From Anthonomus grandis grandis (Eukaryota > Arthropoda > Insecta > Coleoptera > Curculionidae): a stretch of 64,000 nucleotides of DNA. Position 1 is the first letter of the stretch, and every line of letters begins with the position of its first letter. The DNA is taken from contig NC_065558.1 in NCBI RefSeq assembly GCF_022605725.1, positions 7,254,001 through 7,318,000 on the forward strand, written 5' to 3'. Shown here piece by piece: positions 45,600 through 58,790 of this stretch. A model generated the notes under the pieces. It was not told the origin of the DNA. It was given only the letters and a program-made list of their open reading frames with translations, and ran no database searches. A program made the translations under genes and the position numbers.

Positions 45600-48500
45600 T
45601 ATATAATAAATGACTTTAACTGCCTATAAGAAATCAATCAATAATTCCAGGCAGTTGAGACTGAGCCCTAAGGATCACATATTCAAGGAGTATTTTTTGA
45701 TTCATGCAATCAAACGCCTGTTATAAATCACAAAATACTACTGCTGCGTCAACTTGACTAATAATCAAATTATTATATAGGCAAAAGAAAAAGGCAAATA
45801 TAGAAAAGAGATTGGTTACTCTAATTTCATCTAATGTTTCTACTATCTTGGCTAGGTATTGTTTGGTAACGTTTTAATGAATTCTTCGAAAAATGCAATT
45901 TCTAGTCCATTGAGTCTATAATAAATAAGCAAACTAATAAATCTAAGTTGCAAATATCATGAGAAGGTAAAAAACATAAAAACAAAAACTGGAACTGTTA
46001 CGGAAATTGAAGTTCTCTCGACATTAATTTTCTCCAACAAAAAAATAAATATAATAGGGAAAATGGAAAAACTCTATGGTGAAAAAATTATGCTGGAAAC
46101 CTTAAGGTAGTTGGGATCTTAATAAATCAATCAGTAACTCCAGGCAGTTGAGATTTTTTGCTATTTTTTTCAGGTAGTGGGAAATCTAAAGGAATCCAAA
46201 AAAACTTGAAGGTATTCAAGAAAGTTGAATAAATGGAGTGTAAAAATCATAAAAAAACTAAAAATGGAAATAGTGGGATAATAAAAAAAAATAGAAAAAA
46301 TTTCTCTTTTAGGTAGTTCGAGTCATGAAATAATTAAAACTCAAATAAACCAATGAGTCAAAAAGTTCCATACTAAAACTGGAAATCTCCATGCAGTTGG
46401 GGCTTCAATTGCTTATAAGAAATTAATCAATAATTCCAGGCAGTTGAAGTCTTTTTTATTTCTTCCATATAGTTAAAATTATTGATAATAAAAAACTCAA
46501 TAATATCAATAGCGCTCCTAACTGGATAAAATACTTTAAATTGTGAGACAAATTTAGTAAAAGGACTAAGAGTACATAAGAAGGAATTCCGAATATATGG
46601 ACTAAAACATAATCTGAATTGCCTATAAGAAATCAATCGATAATTCAAAGCAGTTGAAGTTTTCTTTCCATTTCTTGCATATGGTTGAAGTGATTGACAA
46701 TAAAAAACTTAATAAAATCAATAGCTCCAAACTGGATGAAATACTTTAAATTGCATTAGCACTCTTAGTCCTTTCACTCTTTTAGAAAGAAGTAAGAGTA
46801 CATAGGAAGAAATTCCAAATATATGGACTAAAATACAACCTCAATTTCCTGTAAGAAATCAATCAATAATTCCAGGTTATAGTTTTTTTCTATTTCTTCC
46901 ATATAATTGAAATTATTGATAATAAAACACGTGAATGGTCAAAAAAAAACCTACATTAAAACTGGAAACCTTAATGTAGTTGGAAGCTTAACTGCCTGTA
47001 AAAAAATCAATCAATAATTCTAGGAAGTTGAGGTTTTTTCAATTTCTTCCAAGTAGTTGGAAATCTCAGGGAACTTAAGAATTAAGAAAATTAGAATAGA
47101 AAATAAGAAAAAATAAAAAATTATCAATTCCAGGCATTTGTTCTCTTTTTCAGATGATATATATAAAATTTCCAAAGGAAACTGAAAAATGTATAAAATT
47201 AGGAGAAAATACAAGAATAGGTGAGAAATCCTACACTAAAACTGGAATTCTTAAGGTAGTTGAAATTTCAATCAATAATTCCAGGCAGTTTTTTTTCTAT
47301 TTCTTCCAGGTAATTAAAACTGGAAACCGTAGGGTAGTTGTGACTTCAATTGCCTGTAAGAAATCAATAATTTGAGGCATTTAATGTTAAATTCAATTTC
47401 AGGTACTCCAAGTCAATAAAATTAAAAAGCCTAAGAAACTTTAGAAAATTAAAAGAAGGAAAAGGGTTAAAGAAAATTAATTGAAATCTCAGAGTTTTGG
47501 AAACTCTCTCAATTTTCTGCAGGAAACTATGAAAACATGGTGCGAGTTATTTTGGTTAATTTTTATCAACTGCGTGTAAGAATTCAATCAATAATTCCAG
47601 GCAATTGATTTTATTTTACATTGTCAAATAGTGCAAACCAATAAAAGAAGAACTTCAAGAAGTATCAGGAGAACTTAAAAGGGAAATCGAAGAAAATATA
47701 GACTGGAAACTCTAAGTTAATTGGTAAATCTCCGGCTTACGTTAACTTCAATTATATTTCCCAAGAAATCAAGAAAAAAATTAGGAAAAAAGTAAATTTG
47801 GTTAGTTATTACTCAACTGCCACAGAGAAATCAATCACTAATTCCAGGCAGTTGAAGTTTTTTTTATTTCCTCCATACAGTTGAAATTATTGATAATAAA
47901 GCACGTGAATGGTCAAAAAAAATCTTACATTAAAACTGGAAACCTTCATGTAGTTGAAAGCTTAACTGCCTGTAAGAAATCAATCAATAATTCCAGAGGG
48001 AACTTAAGAATTTAGAAAATTAGAATAGAAAATAAGAAAAAGTAAAAAAATTACCAATTCCAGGCATTTGTTCTCTTTTCCAGATGATATATATAAAACT
48101 TCCAAAGGAAACTCAAAAATGTATAAAATTAGGAGAAGATACAAGAATAGGTGAGAAATCCTACACTAAAACTGGAATTCTTAAGGTAGTTGAAATTTCA
48201 CTTTTCTGTAAGAAATCAATCATTAATTCCAGGCAGTTTTTTTTCTATTTCTTCCAAGTAATTAAAACTGGAAACCGTAAGGTAGTTGAGACTTTAATTA
48301 CCTGTAAGAAATCAATAATTTGAGGCAGTCGATGTTAAATTCATTTCCAGGTATCCCAAGTCAATAAAATTAAAAAGCCTAAGAAACCTTAGGAAATCAG
48401 AAAAAGGAAAAGGGTCAAAAAAAACTAAAGAAAATTAATGGAAAATCAAAAATTTCAGAGTTTTGGAAACTCTCAGTTATTTGGAAATCATATTCATTGT

Positions 48501-48860
48501 CTACAGTTTTCTGCAGGAAACTATGGAATAATAGAACAAGTTATTTTGGTAAATTTTTATCAACTGCGTATAAGAATTCAATCATTAATTCCAGGCAGTT
48601 GATTACAAAATCAATTATTACAAAATCTACATTGCCAGGTAGCGCAAAATAATAAAAGAAGAACTTAAAAGGGAAATCGAAGAAAATATAAACTGGAAAC
48701 TAATTAATAACTATTCGACTTTCCTTAACTTCAATTATATCCCTCAAGAAATCAAGGAAAAAATGATGAAAGAAGTCAAATAAAATCGAAAAATTATCAA
48801 AAGTACTTTGGTTAGTTGTTATTCAACTGCCACTGAGAAATCATTCACTAATTCGAAGCA
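45600..48860 (+). repeat. Motif array, plus orientation, with a ~950-bp duplication
   Basis: More than ten paired motifs (TGCCTATAAG- or TGCCTGTAAG-AAATCAATCAATAATTCC-AGGCAGTTGA) at about 45,620, 46,117, 46,408, 46,620, 46,845, 46,990, 47,270, 47,350, 47,572, 47,815, 47,965, 48,205, 48,560 and 48,830. CACGTGAATGGTCAAAAAAA occurs at 46,929 and 47,902, and GATGATATATATAAAA-TTCC at 47,152 and 48,083, showing a block of about 930-970 bp duplicated in tandem. Confidence 0.88.
45690..45760 (-). pseudogene. LINE reverse-transcriptase motif A fragment
   Basis: The minus strand reads DAAVVFCDL, stop, QAFDCMNQ: motif A of a non-LTR reverse transcriptase with a nonsense codon between the catalytic Asp and the AFD block. 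It is embedded at the edge of a motif array. Confidence 0.65.
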
Positions 48861-50069
48861 GTTTTTAATGCGTAAAACTCTTATGACATACTTGCCTGTT
48901 GAAGTCTTTTGATATATGACAGGCGATTAGATAAAACACTTTAATTGGGACAAGTTCTCAAAGAGTCGAGTGTCAGATTAAAGATAGTTTGCATGTAATC
49001 ATCAGTTCAACATTCTTAATAATTTGTCTCATTCGACTTTACTTAAACCATTTTTCATCAATCCATCACTTTGGGTTCGAAGCTGCTGCTTCATACTGAC
49101 ATTTTCTCGATGTAGTATGACTATTCATTTATATTTCTATTCACTGATGAGGAAGATAACCTATTTATATAATATAATTTATTATATTTGACTTCCAATC
49201 AAAAAATCTATATTAATAGTATAAATAATAAAATTAATCTTAATCTTAATACTAATTTTTGCATTTACAATAATCCTTAATTTAATCTCAAAAAAAAACT
49301 TTTAATGATAGAGAAAAAAATGGACAATTTGAATGTGGATTTAACCCCATAAATCAAGCACGTTTACCGTTTTCTTTACAATTTTTTCTAGTTGCTGTCA
49401 TTATTTTTGACGTTGAATTAACCCTTCTCCTTCCCATAATTTTAGCAATAAAAATCTCTAATTGAATCAGATTCTCTCTAACCTTAAACTATTTATTATT
49501 ATTCTGCTACTCGGATTATTCCATGAACAAAACCAGGGATCTCTATATTGAGTAAAATAGGACAATAGTTAAATTTATAACGTTTAAGTTGCATTTAAAA
49601 ATTATTGTATACAATTTATCTTAAACAAGAAGCAAAATTTGCATTTAATTTCGACCTAAATTTTTGATTTTGATTAATCCTTGTTAGCGGTAAATCACTG
49701 TTAATAATTAAATTGAGTCCTATACTCTAATTAAAAGCTAAGATTAGTCAAAAAAAGCTTCTAACTTCATCTCATAATTCATCGATATAATTTTGTACAG
49801 TACTTGGACAAAGTCCTTTTAAAAATTAATCTAAAAAAAAATCTTAAAAATTAAATTATTTAAATCTTAAAAACCTAGGTTTAAGGCATACGTGCCTACT
49901 GAAGTCCTTTCATATTAACCAGGCAATTAGGTAAGAAACCTTAAAGTCTGGATATATGAGTCGCGTAATTGCATTCATATTGGTATGTATGGAGCGATAG
50001 TTGGAGATGTATGGAGAGATAGCTCATATAAAGCTAAGTAAGGAATGTTAATTAAACTAGCTTAAACAA
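48861..50069. other. AT-rich to mixed, no gene
   Basis: TACTTGCCTGTTGAAGTCTT (48,890) and CGTGCCTACTGAAGTCCTTT (49,890), each followed by a CAGG-GATTAG- or CAGGCAATTAG-type block, are copies of another short dispersed word also seen at 41,852 and 42,446. Otherwise unremarkable. Confidence 0.4.
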
Positions 50070-50276
50070 TCAATAATAACCCGAGAAAACCTTCAACTGT
50101 TCAGCCCATTTCTCCACGCACGGGTCATTACAAAATACCAATCTCGCAGCAGGAAACCTGGTGAGCTCCAACCTGTCGTCCTTCACCCACTGCCAAGGCA
50201 AGTCAATGCACCTTTTTCGACTTGTAAATATAATTGAACCATTTAAATCACTTACCTCAAACAAATGATAATCCAA
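50070..50276 (-). CDS. Candidate coding exon, unknown protein
   Basis: A minus-strand frame of 68 codons with Met at 50,276. The last 48 codons (KRCIDLPWQWVKDDRLELTR onward, including LVFCNDPCVEKWAEQLK) have protein-like composition and higher GC, then stop at 50,070. After seven codons there is GAG followed by GTAAGT, a good splice donor, and a TTTACAAG acceptor-like site precedes the GC-richer part, so the true exon may start near 50,223 rather than at this Met. I recognise no domain. It could be the end of a small gene or a remnant of one. Confidence 0.35.
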   Translation of the reverse strand: MDYHLFEVSDLNGSIIFTSRKRCIDLPWQWVKDDRLELTRFPAARLVFCNDPCVEKWAEQLKVFSGYY

Positions 50277-50935
50277 AAATGAGTAATCACGAAATTTAGG
50301 TCACTTTTATTGCTTGTCTGTGTTTATTTGTATTTGTGATGGTATCCGCACACTCACTTCCGCAAAAAAAAATCTTTTTTAATATCAGTTTCAATCACTA
50401 GGCACTAGAAGAATTGTATTTATTTTTGCAAAACACCATTGAAAGTGTGTTAGGGTGTCACTACTTATCACTGTCCTTAATTAACTACTTTGAATTACGC
50501 GCATCACTTTTAATTTAAATTAAGTAAACGTACGACAACCACCCCCGTAAAAACGAAATAAATAATTTCCAAAGTGGTGAGCGCGATATCTTGGGGGTGC
50601 GATTTTCGTATAAGTCCAGAGAGGGGGGGGTTGCGATTTCGGCACTGGCCTACTTACTACCCTTCAGCGTGCTCTCGGTAACAAGAGAGCCAAGACTGGA
50701 CATCGAGGATCCTGACGAAGAACAACCGAAACCGACTGCCCCCACCTCACGAAGAATAACTGTACCTGTTGTAGATTTACGCCGAGGTAACCCACTTCTT
50801 CGCGGAGGGGCTTCGATGGTCGATACTGCTGCTGCTGCTGCTGCTACTTTTGGTCGTTGATGATGGTTTTTTTTGGTGTAGACAAGGGTTAGTTTTAAAG
50901 TACTTTAACCAGTTTGACGCTATTGAGTTTTTAAG
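50277..50935. other. GC-rich island, possible promoter or 5' exon
   Basis: CpG-containing block with CGAAACCGACTGCCCCCACC and a GCTGCTGCTGCTGCTGCTAC microsatellite (50,828-50,846). Frames of about 90 codons exist on the plus strand, with an Ala run from the triplet repeat. No motif family copies. It could be a distal promoter or first exon of a minus-strand gene. Confidence 0.4.
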
Positions 50936-52850
50936 TAGAAAGAAAATTTTAACTGTCTTGGATAATTGACAAATTTCTTACAGGCAGTTGAGGTTACATT
51001 TTACTTCATATATTTGGAGTTTCTTCCTATGCACTCTTAGTCCTTTTACTTTATTTTTCTCATAATTGAAGGTACATCATCTAGTTTGAAGCTACTGATT
51101 TTATTGAGTTTTTTATTATCAATAATTTCAACTGTATAGAAGAAATAGAAAGAAAATCTCAACTGCCTTAAACTATTGATTGATTTCTTACAGGCAGTTA
51201 AGGTTATATTTTAGTCCATATATTTGGAATTCCTTTCTATATACTGTCAGTCATTTCACTCCATTTTTTTTACAATTTAAAATACTTTATCTAGTTTGGA
51301 GCTATTAATTTTATTGAGTTTTTTATTATCAATAATTTCAATTGCATGGTAGAAATAGAAAGAAAACCGGAACTGCCTTAAATTATTGATTGATTTCTTA
51401 CAGGCAGTTAAGGTTATATTTTAGTCCATATATTTGGAATTCCTTTCTATACACTGTCAGTCATTTCACTCCTTTTTTCTCACAATTTAAAATACTTTAT
51501 CTAGTTTGGAGCTATTAATTTTATTGAGTTTTTTATTGTATGGAAAAACTGCCTACTGGCAGTTGAGGTTACATTTTACTCTTTATAAAGAGTATATATA
51601 TTTGGAGTTCCTTCCTATGCACATTTATTCTTTTCACTCCATGTTTCTCATAATTTAAAGAACAATATGCAGTTTGAAGCTATTGAGTGTTTTATTATTA
51701 AAATTTTCCCTTATATGGAAGAAATAGAAAGAAAATCTTAACAGCCTCAAATTATTGGTTGATTTCTTACAGGCAGTTGAGGTTGCATTATACTCCATAT
51801 TTTTGGAGTTCCTTCCTATACACTCTTGGTCCTTTGACTCCATTTTTCTCATAATTTAAAGTACATTATCCAATTTGAAGCTATTGATCTTATTGAGTTT
51901 TTTTATTATCAAGAATTTTCCCAATATGGAAGAAATAAAAAGAAAATCTCAACGGCCTTAAATTTTTGATTGATTTCCTACAGGCAGTTGAGGTTACATT
52001 TTACTCCATATATTTGGAGTTTCTTCCTTTACACTCTTAGTCCTTTGACTTATTTTTTTTCATAATTTAAAGTACATTATCCAAGTGGAAGCTATTGATC
52101 TTATTGAGTTATTTTATTATCAAGAATTTCCCTATATGGAAAAAATATAAAGAAAATCTCTACTACCTTTTATTATTGATTGATTTCTTACAGGCAGTTG
52201 ATTTTACTCTATATATTTGGAGTTCCTTCCTATACACTCTTAGTCCTTTTACTCAATTTTTCGCACAATTTAAAGTACTATCTAGTTAGGAACTATTGAT
52301 ATTATTGAGTATTTTATTATCAATAGAAAATCTCAACTGCCTTGATTTATTGATTGATTTTTTATAGGCTGTTGAGGTTATATTTTAGTCCATGTATTTG
52401 GAATTTCTTTTCCTTTTTAGGCACCCTTAGTCCTTTCACTCCATTTTTCTCACCATTTAAAGTATCTTATTCAGATTGACTATTGAGTTTTTTATAGTCA
52501 GTAACTTTCTCCTAAAACCTTTACTGCCTTTAATTATTAATCGATGTCTTACAGGCAGTTGAGGTTACATTTTACTCCATATATTTGGAATTCCTTACTA
52601 TGCACTTTAGTTCTTTTACTCTATTTTTTTACAATTTAAAGTACTTTGTCCAGTTTGGAGCTATTGATTTTATTGCGTTTTTTATTATCATTTTTTTTAA
52701 CTATATGGAAAAAATAGAAAGAAAACCTCAACTAACTTGGTTTATTGATTAATTTCTTACAGGCAGTTAAAATTCTCTTTGAGTCCATATATTCGGAATT
52801 CCTTCCTATGCACTCTTAGTCCTTTCAGTTAATTTTTTTTACAAATTTCC
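50936..52850 (-). repeat. Motif array, minus orientation, ~210-bp units
   Basis: TTTCTTACAGGCAGTT-AGGTTA recurs at about 50,975, 51,185, 51,396, 51,765, 51,978, 52,186, 52,548 and 52,757, with poorer copies at 51,555 and 52,362. Each is followed by TCCATATATTTGGA-TTCCTT and CACTCTTAGTCCTTT-ACTC. These blocks are the reverse complement of those at 46.4-46.9 kb, so the two arrays face each other across the 48.9-50.9 kb segment. Confidence 0.9.
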
Positions 52851-54900
52851 TAATTTTTCTTGGATTTTCCTGATTCTGTTTTCAATTTCTCTCCAGAATT
52901 TCTAAACTTCTCGCGAGTTTTCTTTTTCATATTCTTCTTGGATTTTCTCACTAAGAAAATTAAACTATGTCGAGTCATAAATTTCTTCAAGCAGTTGAGG
53001 TCATATCTCTTTAGTTTCCAATTCCAACTACTTTGAAGAAATAGAGAAAAATATTTAGGATAATTAATTTTCTGGAATTATTTTCCATTTTTTGCTGGAT
53101 TTTTCAGTATACTTATTTTTTTTCTCGACGTAATTTCTTATTTTAGTAAAGGAGGAATGGTAGACAATTGAAGTAAAGAAAACACCTATCATTCTTTCCA
53201 TTAAAAGGTCCAGTTTTACTAAGGCATTTTAGGCTTCTCATAGATTTTTTGTTTTTTTATAGTTTTTTAAACTTTTTCTAATTTTCTTAAATTTCCTTGA
53301 TGTTCTTATTTTTATTGACTTGTACTGCCTGAAAATAAATAATAACTGCCTGGAATTATTGATTTTCTACAGGCTAATCATTTACCAATCAATTACCCCA
53401 AGCTTTTCAGTTTTAATATAGGATTTCTGACCCATCCACGCGTTTCCTCTTATTTTTATAATTTTCCTAGTTTCCTTTGGATTTACCTAATTTTTGTATA
53501 TATCACCTGGAAACAAAAAATAATGCCTGAAATGGTGATTGATTCCCTTTTTTCTAGTTTTTCTTGGGTTTCCTCAAATTTCCAACAACCTGGAAGAAAT
53601 AGAAAAACAGCCTGGAATTATTTATTAATTTCTTAAAGCCAATTGAGATCCCAACTACCTTAAGGTTTCCAGTAATAATATGAGATTGTGAGCATTTCAT
53701 GCATTTATGTCTGGAATTGTTGCTTTGACTTCTTAGAGGCAGTTGAGGTCATATTTGAGAAATAAGGGAAACATTCATTCACTTAACTTTTAACTAATTT
53801 TAACTTTAACTTTTTGCTAATTTTTGCCATTTTTCAGATTCTTCCTTTTTTTGTTGGCTCAAGACATGTAAATCATAGGAAACACCTATCATCTGCGAAT
53901 AAGAACTGCCAGTTGTCTTAAGTATTTTGAGCGTTTCATGGATTTTTCCTTTTCCATAATTTTTGCAATTTTCTTTGGTTTTCTTCAAAATATTTACTAA
54001 TTTTAACTTAGAGACAAAATAAAAAGTTAAATACTTACAAGCAATTCAGCAAATTTCCATGGGTTTCCTTAATTTTTCCTATTACTACTTCTTACTAATT
54101 TAATATTTTTCACCTTTTTATACTCTTGTAATTGGAATATTCAGTTACTCTTGGACTTTTTAATTTTTCTTGGATTTTCTTGTTTATTTTTTATTTCTAA
54201 AATATCTTAAATTAATATTTTATTTTATTGAGGAACATAAGCTTAGACAACAAAATCCAATGTCTTTCCAGACAATCTCTTCGGTTTTCTTAAATTTTAT
54301 TCTTGGATTTCTTTGCATTTCCTATTTTTATTATTGACTGAAAAAAATTAAAATAATCATCAACCGCCTAAATTCATTCATAAGTCCTTCAATTTTAATA
54401 TAGAATATTTAATACTTAAGTCTATTTCTATAACTTTTTCCACTTTTCTTTTAATATTTTTCCAAGATTTTTTAATTTACTTTCTTCAATCTGGGATTAT
54501 TGATTGATCTATTTCAGGTAGTTTGGCTTTACTCCAATTTCTAGTACACTACCTGATAGAAATAAAGGAAGCTACATCGAACTATTCCTACAGGTTCCAT
54601 TTTTCGTGGATTTTCTTGAAGTATCGTGGATTTGCACTTTTTTCTCTGGAGTTACTGGAAAAAATAATTTTAAGCAATCAGATCCAAGAAAATCCCAATC
54701 AAGTTTGATTTTGAGATTGTTGACTCTCAGAAGTATTTCCTTCTTTATATGCATTTTTTCACATATAATTGATAGTCCTTTCTCTCTTTATATACGAAAA
54801 ATGGTTTTTCTTAACTTTAATCTTTTAGAAATCATTATAATAAATTTTGAGAAAATCATTGCCAATCATTTCTAGTTTTGAAAAATATTATTAGAACGGA
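52851..54900. repeat. Diverged motif-bearing sequence
   Basis: Scattered half-sites (AACTGCCTGGAATTATTGAT at 53,343; GAGGCAGTTGAGGTCATATT at 53,736; TTTCAGGTAGTTTGG at 54,512) and many TTCTTGGATTTTCTT-type words as in the minus-orientation arrays. Units are too eroded to define. No gene. Confidence 0.55.
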
Positions 54901-55250
54901 TTTTTCACAGTCACTGAGTCGGTGACTATTGAATTAATCTAGATCCTTAATAATCACTCTGACAACAGCTACTTTAATCAAGAACTTTATCACAAATTCC
55001 AAATTGATTTATCGATATTGCGCGCGACCTAAAGTGAGGATATTTTACCGAATACATTTGCAATCTAGATATTACAATAATAAACGTTAAAGAGCGAACG
55101 TAGTGTCGCAAGGCACATATATAGGAAGTACTGCGGCCTTGCAAGGACGATGACTCGCTCCTTTTACCACGAGCTGGTAGTTTTTTTTTGTCGAAATCGT
55201 TAATTAATTAGGTTTGATTTTTTTTATATCTAGTTTATAGAGCGTCCTTA
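54901..55250. other. GC-richer single-copy island
   Basis: GATATTGCGCGCGACCTAAA, GAGCGAACGTAGTGTCGCAA and CTGCGGCCTTGCAAGGACGA; TATATAGG at 55,118 is a TATA-like word. No motif family copies. Confidence 0.4.
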
Positions 55251-55270
55251 ATAAACGCTTCCTTTGGAAT

Positions 55271-55345
55271 GCTTCCCATAAGATTCTATTTGGCACTATT
55301 GTGTTTTATGACTTGAGTAAGGCGTTTGACTATAAGGACCCAGGG
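55271..55345 (+). pseudogene. LINE reverse-transcriptase motif A fragment
   Basis: The plus-strand frame reads KILFGTIVFYDLSKAFDYKD, matching motif A (F-x-D-L-S-K-A-F-D). No neighbouring RT blocks were found. A short relic. Confidence 0.65.
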
Positions 55346-56189
55346 AATGCGTCCCTTCAATCAATCCTCCCTTCTTAGATATCATAACAATTTTTTGTTC
55401 ATATTTTAATTCTCATAATTAACAGGTTGTCCTGCGCAATATCAGAGAAGATCTGCCTAATATTTACAAAATACATAGATCTAATTACCGTCCTTTTTTG
55501 TTTCGAATTTTTAATGATAACTCATAAAAGAGAAAAAAAAATCTAAAACGCACACGAAATCCATGCACCAGTGATGCCTGGCTAAATATTGCAGATTTTT
55601 ACGAAACGGTTTGGCTTCGCTGACTCCATTGTGTTACTTAAACTTGGACTTTTGCAAGTGTTCGAATTATTAAACGAAATAACAACACACTGTGTAATAT
55701 AAATAATAATTACGGTGTTCACGAGTGAGTCGAATCGCATTTTATACGTGCATAATGAAATTATTTGTCGATGGATATCTTTGAATAGTTCATCCAGGTT
55801 TTATCGTATTGAGATCCAATGCCTTTATTTGTATTTAATCAGGTATAATTTATGGATAATCTACTAAAGTTCTGACTAATTTAACTAAATATTTTGGAAG
55901 AGTATTATGCAGATTAGGCCAGAAAGATCAAGAAAATCTAAAGAAAAATAAAGGATGGCTGGAAATTTCCAATATAATGGTTTTTAAGAGGAGATTAATC
56001 AATAATTCCAGGCAGTTTTTTTTTCAACGAACGAAAACTGGAAATGCTGGACTGGTGCGTGAAAAGGTCAAAAATATAAAAATAAAACTGAATGATCCTA
56101 CGGTTTTTAGTATATTGATTTTTTTGGTATATTGAATTATTTCCTTAAATAAAATCAAAAGTAACAACAATGAAATTTGAGCTCAATTG
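55346..56189. other. Mixed AT-rich sequence
   Basis: No gene recognised. One plus-orientation motif half (AATAATTCCAGGCAGTTTTT at 55,991). Confidence 0.3.
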
Positions 56190-58790
56190 CTTGTAAGAAA
56201 TTATTCAAGGTTTATTTCCTCTAGGTCTTTAAAATAATTTTTTTACAAATTCGATGCATTTGAAAATATTTAAAATTATTTTACTAATTATTCTAAGTAT
56301 TTGAAGCTGTTTTTAATTTTATTCTAGGCATTTAATACCCTGCTAGTTGAAGCTACTTCTCCGATACAGTCAAAATTATGATATATTTTATCGAGACACT
56401 TGAAATAAATTTTGTATATATTTTATAATTTTTCTATTTATTCCAGGCATTTTAAAACGTTTCGAAAACTATTTCAGATTTTTGAAATAATTTTCCTATT
56501 TATTTCAGGTATTTTTAAATACTTTGCTAATAGAACCAATTTTTTCGACGCAGTCAAAATCATGGTATATTTCTACCAGGCACTTGAACTAAAATTTTGT
56601 ATGTATTTCATTAAAATCATTTTCCTACTGATTCCAGGCATTTTAAGCCATTTTCGGTTTCATTACAAGAATTTAATACCCTGCTATTTAAACCCACTTC
56701 TTCAATGTAATCAAAATCATGCTTTATATCTTTCAGACACTTGAAATATTTTCTTATATATTCCAGACATTTTAAAACGTTTTTAGTTTTATTTTAAATG
56801 TTTTAAAATCATTTTTCTATTTATTCCAAGTACTTCAAATCATTTTCAATTTTATTCCACGCATTTAATGCCTTACTACTAAAAGCCACTTTTTTGACGC
56901 AAATAAAATTATGATTTATTTCTTCCAGACCCTTGAAATAAATTTTGTATGTGTTCCAGTCATTTTAAAATATTTTCAATTCTATTTCAGATTTTTGAAA
57001 TTATTTTCCTACTTATTTCAGGGATTTCAATATTTTATTCCAAGCATTTAATGTGCTGCTACTTCAGGCCACTTAACCGACGTAGTCAAAATCATGGTTT
57101 ATTTCCTCTAGGTCTTGAAAATATTTTTTTTACGTATTTGATGCATTTGAAAATATTTAAAATTGTTTTACTCGTTATTCTAGATATTTAAAGCCATTTT
57201 TAATTTTATTGCAGGCATTTAATGCTCTGCTAGTTGAAGCTACTTCTCCGATACAGTCAAAATCATGGTTTATTTTATCCAGCCACTTGAAATAAGTTTT
57301 GTAATTATTTTATAATTTTTTTATTTATTCAGATTTTTGAAATTTTTTTCATTATTACCGACTTTATTCCAGCTATTTTTAAATACTTAAAAATAATATA
57401 ATAATATAATAATAAATTCCAAGTCATTTTAAATTTTATTCCAAGTATCACACTCGACATAGTCAAAATTATAGTTTATTTCTTCCAGGTACTTGGAATA
57501 TTTTTAATGTATTCCAGGCATTTCGAAATATTTACAATTAAGTTTCAGATTTTTTAAATAATTTTCCTATTCATTCCAGGCATTTGAAGCAATTTTTTCA
57601 GTTTTATTCCAGGCATTGAATGCCCTGCAATGCCACAGATCACATCTTTGATGCAGTCAAAATAATACTTTAAATCTTCCAGGCATTTGAAAACATTTCT
57701 CATTTTATTTCAAATTTCTGAAATTATTTTATTATTTATTACAGATATTTCAAGACATTTTCAATTTTATTCCAGGCATTTAAGACACTGCTACTTGAAT
57801 CTATTTCTTGAACGCAGTCAAATGTCATGATTTATTTCTTCCAGGCACTTGAAATATTTCAGGTATTTGAAAATGTTTTCAATTCTATTTCAGATTTTTT
57901 AAATAATTTTTCTATTTATTCCAGGTACTTAATACTTTGCTAGTAGAAGCCACTTGGTATATCAAGGTAATTTTCTACCAGGCACTTGAAATAAATTTTG
58001 TATGTATGCCAGTGATTTTTATATGTTTTCAATTCTATAATATATAATTATAGTTCAGATTTTTAAAATCATTTTCCTACTTATTTGAGGCATTTTAGGC
58101 CATTTTCGGTTTTATTCCAGGAGTTTAATACCCTGCTATTTAAAGCCACTGCTTCGATGACATTTTGAAACATTTTTAGTTCTATTTTAAATGTTTTAAA
58201 ATCATTTTTCTAGTTATTCCAGGTACTTCAAGTCATTTTCAATTTTATTCCACGCATTTAATGCCTTACTACTAAAAGCCACTTTTTTGACGCAAACAAA
58301 ATCATGATTTATTTCTTCCAGACCCTTGGAATAAATTTTGTATGTATTCCAGTCATTTTAAAATATTTTCAATTCTATTTCAGATATTTAAATTTATTTT
58401 TCTACTTTTTCTAGAGAGTTGAACCAATTTTTAATTCTAATTTAGACCCTGCTCTTTGAAGCCACTTCTTCAACACAATCAAAATCATGATTTGTTTCTT
58501 CCAGACCCTTGAAATAAATTTTGTATGTATTTCAGCCATTTTAAAATGTTTTCAATTTTATTTCGGAATTTTTAAATTATTTTTCTACTTATTTCAGGTA
58601 TTGTAAGCTATTTTCAATATTTCAAGCATATAATCCTCTTGCCACTTGTTCAACGCGATCGAAATCATGATTTATATCTTCCAGGCATTTGAAACAGTTA
58701 TTATGTTTTTCAGGCACCTAAATATTACTTAACCCATTAATTTGGAGCCATTTTCAATATCATTTCAGGCGTTTAAAGTCGATGCCTACA
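56190..58790 (+). repeat. Irregular ~150-200-bp tandem array rich in TTCCAGGCATTT
   Basis: GCAGTCAAAATCATG-TTTATTT-TTCCAGGCACTTGAAATA-type units recur about 13 times between 56,370 and 58,690. Each has one or more internal TTATTCCAGGCATTTAA words and a CTGCTA-TTGAAGCCACTT block. Spacing varies from about 145 to 330 bp. The CCAGGCA core is shared with the other arrays, but the flank is CATTT or CACTT rather than CAGTTG. Confidence 0.85.
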
